A stretch of DNA of 64,000 nt from Acheta domesticus. Taxonomy: Eukaryota; Arthropoda; Insecta; Orthoptera; Gryllidae. The position numbers were made by a program, and so were the translations under genes. A model generated the notes under the pieces. The model saw only the letters and a program-made list of their open reading frames with translations, was not told the DNA's origin and ran no database searches. The stretch spans positions 31,903,602-31,967,601 of the forward strand of contig JAHLJT010004567.1 of the NCBI GenBank assembly GCA_031308135.1, written 5' to 3'. This document shows positions 56,449 through 64,000 of the stretch, piece after piece (position 1 is the stretch's first letter; every line of letters starts with the position of its first letter).

Positions 56449-56862
56449 TTACATTTCGCAGAAGGAACCGCGATGTGCCACCACTACATTACGTCCATTA
56501 CCAGTACCATCTCTGCGGACTCGTAGTTCTCGAAATTCGTAAGTCGCTTCGCGAAGAAACCGTCTCGGAATGCTGAATTGCTCGAAGCGGTCTTCGAAAT
56601 GTACGCATAGTTCCTCGGTCACGATACGAACTGCGGCTGAGGCACGAGACGTCGCGAATGTCCACGCGACTGCAGTCACGAACGGCGGCTCGATGCTTCC
56701 GGAGCGAGCGAGCGAGCGGCGCGGCGTTGGCGCCAGGCCGAAGCCGACAGTGAACGCTGAAGCAGAGGCCCCTCGCTGACGACATTGATGCTTTCGGTAA
56801 GAGCTGACTGATAAGGCGTAGAATTTTTGAAAAGTTTTAAGCATTTTCAATGAGAATTTCAA
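56449..56862 (-). CDS. Unassigned ORF in a CpG-rich block, 137 residues
   Basis: I do not recognise this ORF. The C-terminal half (EDRFEQFSIPRRFLREATYE and onward) has ordinary composition and is not low complexity. The coding direction is uncertain because plus-strand frames are also open (69 codons at 56570-56779). The island (about 56480-56780, with a GAGCGAGCGAGCG run near 56701) may instead be a promoter. Confidence 0.13.
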   Translation of the reverse strand: MKFSLKMLKTFQKFYALSVSSYRKHQCRQRGASASAFTVGFGLAPTPRRSLARSGSIEPPFVTAVAWTFATSRASAAVRIVTEELCVHFEDRFEQFSIPRRFLREATYEFRELRVRRDGTGNGRNVVVAHRGSFCEM

Positions 56863-57060
56863 AAAATCTTTTTAAAATATTTGTGTGCTTTCTAGAAAAC
56901 CAGAGTAATTAGAGCAAGTATATGTGCATGGGACGAAACTTAGGTTGTACCCTTCGTTTCAATTTTTATTTCGTATCTTTTTTTTATTTGGCTTTAATTC
57001 TTTATTTTTTTTGTTAGTTTTTTATACACATAAACGTGTATTTATAAATGTTAATGCATT
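56863..57060. other. AT-rich DNA
   Basis: Nothing recognised. Confidence 0.4.
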
Positions 57061-57066
57061 CGCTTA

Positions 57067-57224
57067 GGGGCCGTCTATAAATTGCGTAACGTAAATTTCG
57101 AGTATTTTTAATACCCCCCTCCCCCTTGTAACTCACTTCCCTCTCTCTACGTAACGCAGCGTAACGCTGCCTCAGACCCCCCTCTCTCTCCCCCTTTAGC
57201 GTTACGTAATTTATGGATGCCCCC
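57067..57224. mobile_element. MITE-3, about 158 bp
   Basis: Terminal inverted repeats GGGGCCGTCTATAAATTGCG and, complemented, GGGGGCATCCATAAATTACG. The repeats continue inward through GTAACG and C-rich runs, so the element folds back along most of its length. The GGGCCGTCCATAAATTACG-type terminus is one I associate with widespread insect MITEs, but I cannot fix the superfamily. No clear target duplication is seen. Confidence 0.75.
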
Positions 57225-58080
57225 TTTCGATATACTTTTCAATAGTAGTGTAACGTGCAGAAACTTCCTTTTGAATCGTAAGGTGAGGGGTGAATTGGGG
57301 AAATGCCCAGATTCCCCTTCTCTTACATCAATTATCAAAAGTAAAACATTAATTTTAATGAGTGCTTACGAATTATTTGATAATGAAGGTGAGGGCAACG
57401 AGCTCTTACTCAAATGCTTAGTTGAATTTAGGACCAACATCATATTCAATGTAGATTACTGTATTTTATGGGACTAGTTTTTAAACACACGAGTTATTTC
57501 CATTCAGAAAACAGACAAACTTTGTACAGTATTGTACCAGACATTTCCATGAATTTGACACGTTTGTTAAGGTTTCGTCTCAGGTAGAAAACCTCAGTAG
57601 CTGGCATTCGCGTCCGAATATCTTTCGTACGCACCGAACGATTGTCCTTCGCTCGCGATTATTCATTTTACATAGTGCTTAGCATAATTAAGCCCTAGTC
57701 AGCTGACATCAAGGACCTGCGTGTCTTGTATGTGCGAATTGTCCCTGTGAAAGTGGCATTAATGTACTGATCAGCACCTGGGTGCCAGTTATCGGTAGTA
57801 CAATGGGTGAAACATTAACTTACCCGTTTCTTGGCGAGAAAATACGAAATATTTTTTCGTCAATAATTATTTTTAATTTCCTTTTTCTTGACATACATTT
57901 TATCATTTTTAAATTTTGATTTACAACAATTTGTCAATAATTATTGTATTTTTATTACAAGGTATCATTATATTACATTTTTCTATTACAAGGTATATTA
58001 TATATTCACTAAAAATGGAAGAAGAACGTGTTATCTCGAGTGAAGGGCTTTAGAAGCTCAAAAGCCAACCCGCTGTACCG
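57225..58080. other. AT-rich DNA, no feature seen
   Basis: No gene or repeat recognised. An 86-codon frame at 57217 starts inside MITE-3. Confidence 0.45.
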
Positions 58081-58085
58081 TTATA

Positions 58086-58277
58086 GTGTGACCCAGAGGC
58101 GTATCTACGGTATGGCAGACATGGCACGTGCCATGGGCGCCACTCACAAGGGGCGCTATTTACAGTATTTTGGCTAAAGTAAATTACAAGAACCTTAAAT
58201 TGAAGTATCCTGACAGGGGCGCAAATTCGATGCTTGCCATGGGCGCCTGAATACCTAGATACGCCTCTGGTGTGACC
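58086..58277. mobile_element. hAT MITE, 176 bp, with perfect 8-bp duplication
   Basis: The element at 58094-58269 has termini CAGAGGCGTATCTA and TAGATACGCCTCTG, a perfect 14-bp inverted repeat. It is flanked on both sides by GTGTGACC (58086-58093 and 58270-58277). The CAG start and 8-bp duplication are diagnostic of hAT. Inside, GCCATGGGCGCC occurs near both ends. The intact duplication points to a fairly recent insertion. Confidence 0.95.
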
Positions 58278-58299
58278 ACAGCAGTGCTGAAAATAAAAT

Positions 58300-58520
58300 C
58301 GACTGTGACGGTAGTGAATGCCATCACCATCACCACCAAACAACGACGACGACATTAACAACAGTATTGACGTCCACGACGATGGTGATGTCACCAATGA
58401 TGTCGACTGATAAAATACGCAACAACGACTACGGAACCGTCGACATGGACTGTGTTGGTGTCGCCAACGGCGTCTCCCGATGTCTTTATGGTTGACGACG
58501 TTGACAGCGAGTGTGACGGC
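58300..58520. other. GAC/GTC-rich low-complexity DNA
   Basis: ACGACGACGAC, CATCACCATCACC and GTCGAC words are scattered without a fixed period. Minus-strand frames here are compositional. Confidence 0.5.
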
Positions 58521-58750
58521 GTCGACTGATAGCAGTGGTGTGCGTTGGTGTCTCGCGCAGAGCAACGCGAAGCGCAGGCGGGCGCGTGAGTCGCGGGGGC
58601 GTGCGGTGCCGGGGGCAGAGCAGGGCGCGCGTTCTGTACAGCTTCGCGCGTCGCGCTGCTGCCGCTGTGCTCCGCGCCAGGACTGTCGCGCGCGCGTCAT
58701 TCCGCGTTCCCTGCGGTGAAAATCCGGCCGCGAGCGACGTCAAATACGCC
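58521..58750. other. CpG island
   Basis: Dense CpG with no recognisable frame. A possible donor (GCGC then GTGAGTCG) lies near 58585. Promoter status unknown. Confidence 0.3.
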
Positions 58751-58829
58751 TGTGTTGTCGTCTTTTGCCATCGCCCTTGCCATCGGTACCGGATGGTTTA
58801 GAACTAAGCTGCGGATTTATAGGCACGAA

Positions 58830-58935
58830 AAACTGTAGAAATAGGTGTGCAAAATAGGCATTTTAAATGTAAAATTGGCACTTACTAATTAAAATAGGCA
58901 TTTAAAAATGTTAAATAGGCATTTAAAAAGTCACT
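58830..58935. repeat. AATAGGCATTT short tandem-like motif
   Basis: AAATAGGCATTT or a close variant occurs at about 58852, 58898 and 58914, with weaker forms nearby. Spacing is irregular, and no termini are seen. Confidence 0.55.
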
Positions 58936-60905
58936 ATAAATTTTCCTTATCTGTATTTAGAATGTATCTTATTTTATGTAGAAAGTTTATGTAGCAAACA
59001 ATATAGCAAACAATAGAATTACCTACATAGATGTTTGACTGTGCGATTCTGACTGGTAGGTTATAGACATTTTACCTTGTTCAGTTTCGACTAAAATAAT
59101 TCTCGATGTATTTCGTAGGGTTTGATAAATGCGAGGTGAACAACAGAGACAAAAACTTAATACAGTCATTGCCAATGGGGAGGCTGTCCCCTGAGGGTTC
59201 GTGTACCCACCAAAAACAGTGCAAAATGAATTAACAACCAATTAATACCCGCGGTCAAAAAATGTCCGAATGTAACTTCGTTATAAGAGATTTCCCATAT
59301 GTCCATAGGCCAAATGGGAACGACTCCCATATGCCCTAGAAGTTAGTAACATTAATTATGAACCACTGTGCATACTAATTACATCTGTGGTTTGATTGCC
59401 CTTAGTTCGAAATAATTTCCCTAAAAGCCATTTCTTTGGATGGAAAGAGGTTTCAAAACGATACAGTCGCAGAATGGTCTAAAAATAACTAAATGACGTT
59501 AGCTAAATTGTTATGATAAGACATTAAAATCTGACATTTTATAAATAAATTTAAAAATCTGACAACAAATGAGGAAACTAAACATGAAACTGAATTTTTT
59601 TTGTCAAGCGGTTTTTATAGATTCAATTACACCATTTGATTGGAATCCACTCATAATTTGGATTAAAATTTAGTAGAGACAAAAACATTTAAATATATAA
59701 ATAGCCGATTCCCAACTGTCACAGTTTTGGCTGAGGTCGAAATAAAGCTCTCTTTGTAATTCAAATCGCCTCAGTGTCTGCAGTTGTGTGAAGAAAGAAA
59801 GCTGAGCCAGGCCAAATAAGGGCCAAATAAGCTACGTAGGTGATGGGAGTTTGTCATGATCGCTACATGTCTCCCACATCCTAAGGTGTGAAAATTAAAT
59901 CAAAAACAGGGCCCAAGCTTAGGAACACTGCTAGCTGGCAAAAGTCGGATTCATCTGACTCTCAAATGCTAAATAAATGCATAGATACATTTATAAATGT
60001 GTAACTGTTACTCCTTTGCTAGTTAGCAATGTTTTTGTTTTCTGATAAAATCGTTGATCTCAGTTATTAATAAAACATTTAATAAATGAGACTTATATAG
60101 CAGATAATCAAAGGAAAATGTTTTAAAATATCAATCAAAAATTGTTTATTAGCATTTGTAAAATCTATTAGAGATTGGTGAAACATTTAAACAAAACGAA
60201 GATTGCCAAAGATGATATAAACTAATCATTGGCCAATGCATATACAATGTATTTTTTCGAAGTATCCTTCGCGATTCCCCATTTTGTGTATAATATTTTT
60301 ATTACTTATTGTATTTTACTTATTTTCTATTCTGTTTCTTTCTTAAAAACATTTTTATTGTTCAGAATGATGTACTCTAGTAACAATATATGTTTGGCCA
60401 CCGTTTTGGTACTTACAATTGATTACCTTGGAACAATAACGTGCTATGCCACAATACATAAGTTCTGAGAAAAAAGAAAGTAATGGTTTATATATTGCAT
60501 TCTACACATTAGAATCTTTAAATACAAACCCAACATCGAGATACATCTACGGGGCATCGAAAAACACTAGAGTCTCAATTTCATCCGAAATGCACAATTT
60601 ATTATTGTCTCAAGGTTATTTGTTTTATATTCCTTTCCATGAACTAGAACTGGAAGTTTCTTCTAGACAGTGAGAAGTAAGCACAAACCTACCAGTTTCA
60701 AATTCAATGTCGTTCACGAAGCCTATTGACTAATTTCATTTTCGTTCAACAAAATTAAGTGTCGCTTTGATTACACTGTCGAATACTTAGGATACCCAGA
60801 CCTACGAGGAAAGTGTACGTTCCTAATTCGCCCATTAAAGTACACAGCGAGGCAGATCGCATCAGGCAGGGAGGGCATTTTGAGTGCAGCGCTTGTTAAA
60901 TTAAT
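58936..60905. other. AT-rich DNA, no gene recognised
   Basis: Short frames at 60229-60673 are unremarkable. A CATATG inverted pair lies near 59297-59333. Nothing else. Confidence 0.45.
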
Positions 60906-60910
60906 CACGA

Positions 60911-60924
60911 GCGCCATCTGCTCG
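60911..60924 (-). promoter_or_regulatory. CTCF-like site
   Basis: The minus strand reads CGAGCAGATGGCGC, a 13 of 14 match to the CCASYAGRKGGCRS consensus with a perfect core. It sits in a small GC-rich patch inside AT-rich DNA. Chance matches are possible. Confidence 0.3.
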
Positions 60925-61179
60925 CCGTGGCCACGCAGCACCTTCTTCCATCGACTGGTCGTAATTGCGTAATCTGTTCCATAGCTCCCCTCCCTTTCAC
61001 CCCCGCCTCCCGTAATTGCTTCCTAGACGCGCGTAACACTGGGAGCAGACAAGGAGGGGTTCAGCAGAACAAGGGGCTATCCCACAGTTTTTGTCAAAAT
61101 GAGTTATTAGCATTAAAATAACTTCAAATATTATTGAAGTCGTAGGCTTCCGCAGCCGGAGTCATGTGAACGATCTAGG

Positions 61180-61328
61180 GTGTCCAGGTGGCACCGCGTC
61201 AAAGGCTGTGTTACCGACGTTTCGACCATCTTATCGTGGTCTTCCTCAGTGAGTCAGCTGAGGAAGACCACGATAAGATGGTCGAAAGGTCGGCAACACA
61301 GCCTTCGACACGGCGTCACCCGGACAAC
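61180..61328. mobile_element. Penelope-like termini as a ~70-bp inverted repeat
   Basis: The arms at 61180-61249 and 61258-61328 are complementary apart from scattered mismatches and meet head to head at CTCAG / CTGAG. The plus-strand right arm has CTGAGGA, a GACC/GGTC stem with a 10-nt loop, then GAAAGG. The minus-strand left arm keeps CTGAGGA, the same stem, and GAAACG. This resembles the hammerhead-ribozyme core at Penelope-like element ends, with one extra A before stem II. There is no reverse transcriptase nearby. Confidence 0.6.
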
Positions 61329-61384
61329 CAAGATTATTAAAATATTGTTATTTTAGTGTAATATGTTACTTAAATCCAGTGGAG

Positions 61385-61470
61385 ACTTATATGCCCTCAC
61401 GGATAATTCATTGTTCAGCATTCTCGCTTTCCAAGACGTGACTCCGGGATCGATTCCCGGTCGGGAAAAA
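61385..61470 (+). mobile_element. SINE-D head fragment, plus strand
   Basis: Related to the 21858-21936 head: AGCATTCTCGCTTTCCAAG, then GGGATCGATTCCCGG as a well-kept T-arm with a box B core. The acceptor and D-arm parts are degraded, so it is not a functional tRNA. The body may extend towards 61680. Confidence 0.6.
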
Positions 61471-61779
61471 TAATAGTGTGCGATGTGCTTGAAATGTCCC
61501 AAAATATCTTGCTGTATGACGAGAAAGCTCACTTCTCAGGTTGAGAAAACCAAAATACGGCGTAGGCATGTCTATGTGCTAACCACATGTAACCGATGGC
61601 CGCAAGGCCGGAACGCCGTTGGTAGGCCCAGGCTTCATACCTATTGCACCAAACGACATACATACGTACATTGACTTATATGCAAGTTTGTACATCAGCT
61701 TCGCAGAAACCTTAGTCATTAAGGGGCTATTCAGCACAGATTTTAAGTGTTTTCGACGTTAAATACATTCATATATAAA

Positions 61780-61915
61780 TCCCCGAAGGGAACCGAAGCT
61801 TCCGTCTCATCTGCTAACCAGCAAATAGAATCGTCGAGAATCAAATCCTAGGACCTCTCGGACAGAGTGGCAGGGTCTATACTAAACTCAGCCGGTAAGC
61901 GCCGAGAACACCCCG
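61780..61915 (-). mobile_element. Probable SINE head fragment, minus strand
   Basis: The complement of a box B-like word (GAATCAAATCCTAGGACC) followed by TCGGACAGAGTGGCAGGG and CTCAGCCGG resembles a degraded SINE-B head in reverse. Confidence 0.4.
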
Positions 61916-63320
61916 CTGAAAGCCTCCATGACGAGTTGGAGCAAAAGGAGAAGCACACTTTGAACAATACACCAATAGTAGCACAGGTAATATTAAGGCC
62001 AATGTTGACAAACCAAGAAAATTCTAGAGATTAATTTATTGGTTGATATCAGTGTGATTACTGACGTTAATATGACACAAAAATTATTTTTTAATACAAT
62101 TAATTTTCATCCTCATTTCTTGAAGATATGAAAATGGTTAAATGCATAGTTATACACAGTGTTTTGATAAATTAGTTATTATTTCGAATTGTGCATACTG
62201 TTATGGAGTTAGATATTTGTTTGGTGTTCTTTCGAATAAACCCAAATGAATTATTGGTTTTGTTTTCTTTCGTTCGAAATTTTCATTTTCTCCCCTCTGT
62301 GATATATGTTTTATCAGTGCTCGCCCCAACAGTTACTGGTATGTTCGACAATTTGCCAGCGCCAATCTAATTAAACATTCCGATCACGTATAATTCCAGC
62401 ATTCCCCCTTTAATTCTTATTACTGTCACTTTATGTACCTAGAATATAAAAGTATTGTATTACTTCAAACATCGACGCCCAGATTTTGTCGAAATACAAA
62501 TTCTAAAAATTCCCAGATATCGGAAATGTTTTTTCTCCATGTCCATCCGTCCGTCTGTATTCAATTCTAGCGTCTAAAACAATTCACAGTATTTTCTCTA
62601 GAATCGATAGTCCTGACCACCGCCCAGTTCTCCGATACCCGGCCCTATTCAAAGCCCAGCAAATTGTAAATTGCTCTTTTATTTTGGGGGAGACATTCCA
62701 TGCCCCTAGAACATTTTCAAAATTTTCTCAAAAGAGGTTTCAAAGTTTTTCTTTAAATTCGTGGCTCGAATAGAGGAAAGTACGCTCATATAAATCGCAC
62801 AGACCCGATTTTAATTAAATCTGATCAGAATTAGACTTTACCTCATTTCACGTACAACGTTTCTCAAAATATAAAAAGTTTTCGCGTAATTTTGAGCAAA
62901 CTCCTATTAATGATCCATAAATAGTTAAAGAATGTCTCAAACGTACTCCATATTATAAATTTAAATCTTTTGGATTTTGCACATTAGATTGAATTCTTTG
63001 AGTCAAGAACCATCGTCATTAAAACTTGTGAATTTTCAAAAATTAAAGGTACGTATTTTTTTCCAATCTCTCGCACTTCATTGAAAGTGTTTTTGAAGAC
63101 ATAGGTGAAGTATTATTAGGATCCAACTTAACCGTTAAAAATAATAGAAGAAAACATGTGCTGTTGTAGCACCATTCGTTTTTAAAGAATCATTAGAGAG
63201 CCCAGTAATACAAAATTCAACAGGTAGGAGGTAAATGCACCCATTACAGTACTTTTGAAAACGGTGCAGAAAGTCCGTGGGGTATAAAATACGGATACGA
63301 GCAATAATTTAAGTTTGGAA
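61916..63320. other. AT-rich DNA, no feature seen
   Basis: No gene or repeat recognised. Confidence 0.5.
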
Positions 63321-63339
63321 TCGTTTACAATTGGGCGGA

Positions 63340-63570
63340 GAGGCGTGGAAAAGGCGGGGCCGAGCGCGCGGCCGCTGTGGGGTGGGTGGCGCGGGGCGGG
63401 GCGGAGCGGGGAGGGGCGGGTGGAGCGGGGAGGGGCGGGGGGCAGGGATGGGCGGGTGGGGCGGGGCGGCGCGGGGCGGCGCGCAGATAATCTGGAGCGC
63501 GTAACTCACAGCGGCAGCCGGCGGTGACGAAGTGCGAGGCCGGGCGGGCGGGCGCGCGGCGCGGAGGGCC
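63340..63570. repeat. G-rich minisatellite in a CpG island
   Basis: GGGGCGGAGCGGGGAGGGGC-type words with G on the plus strand, then a CpG-rich segment (GGGCGGGCGGGCGCGCGGCG at about 63542). Frames of 66-102 codons are compositional. Confidence 0.8.
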
Positions 63571-64000
63571 TTTCATTACGGCGAGTGCTGACTCGTCTCG
63601 CGCGCCTCCCACCCCCGCCCTCTTCCCAAACACACGCCCTCACCCCCGCGCACGCATATGCACCCCCTGCACGCACCCCTCCTCCCCACCGATTGCGTCC
63701 TGCCCGCTACTAAGCGCTGCGCTCTCCCATCCTACCTCTCCCTCACGCACCACTTCGTCTCTCTCCTCTTTCCGTCCGCGCTATCCAGCCGCTTCCCCCG
63801 CTTCTCTCCCTTCGTATTACTTTTTCCTAATTTCACTTTGTCCTCTGCCTGCTGTTTTACTGCACATCGTGCGAGCTGCCATCATCCTCGCACACATCTC
63901 TGCAGAGATTTTGTTCTCTTTTCCAGTAGCACTGGCTTCCTAATCATTCCCTTGCGGCCGCTGCCCCTGTCAATCTCTCCAACGCGTTGTAATGTCACGA
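63571..64000. other. C-rich DNA at the window edge
   Basis: Pyrimidine-rich DNA with a 139-codon plus-strand frame (63524-63943) that is Ser/Pro-rich and unrecognised. The island continues beyond the window, so a gene here cannot be judged. Confidence 0.3.

Noticed and set aside
59285..59345. CATATG inverted pair as a small transposon
   Set aside because: The complementary stretch is only about eight bases, and there is no duplication or second copy.

Overview
This window looks like nuclear DNA from a large, repeat-rich arthropod genome, most likely an insect. The species and order are not determined. The evidence is an AT-rich background, scattered CpG-rich islands, tRNA-derived SINEs with pol III boxes, MITEs of several DNA-transposon superfamilies, and long micro- and minisatellites. 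There are no prokaryotic operons, rRNA genes or CRISPR arrays. I recognise no complete protein-coding gene. The very long open frames (up to about 600 codons) all lie in GC-rich or short-period tandem DNA that is open in several frames at once. At best there are a few candidate first exons in CpG islands, chiefly 18972-19115, and a few unassigned ORFs.

Layout. 0-9 kb: AT-rich DNA with an 18-bp minisatellite (4.1-4.6 kb), CpG-rich blocks and a GATA/GACA-type array (8.2-8.7 kb). 9-15 kb: SINEs of two families and two G-rich arrays, the larger (11.0-12.8 kb) with a roughly 320-bp higher-order period. 16.6-19.1 kb: two MITE families, a SINE interrupted by a MITE, an 80-bp satellite of 11 units, and a CpG-island promoter candidate. 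19-31 kb: AT-rich DNA, a roughly 300-bp satellite (23.5-24.7 kb), a GT-expanded SINE and more G-rich arrays. 31-38 kb: AT-rich DNA, GC arrays, a 615-bp hAT-like element and a TA-flanked MITE. 39-52 kb: dominated by the long SINE-B family, including a tandem SINE array that carries a MITE and another SINE nested in it. 52-64 kb: mostly unique AT-rich DNA with a C-rich array, a hAT MITE with a perfect 8-bp target duplication, and a Penelope-like inverted repeat.

The elements interact as a layered transposon record. SINE-A and SINE-B have different tRNA-like heads but a similar 3' tail, which suggests that one LINE machinery mobilised both. Repeated SINE copies act as internal empty sites that fix the exact target duplications of two MITE families. 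Names SINE-A to SINE-D and MITE-1 to MITE-3 are mine, for this window only. Family assignments rest on visible termini, boxes and duplications, not on any database search.
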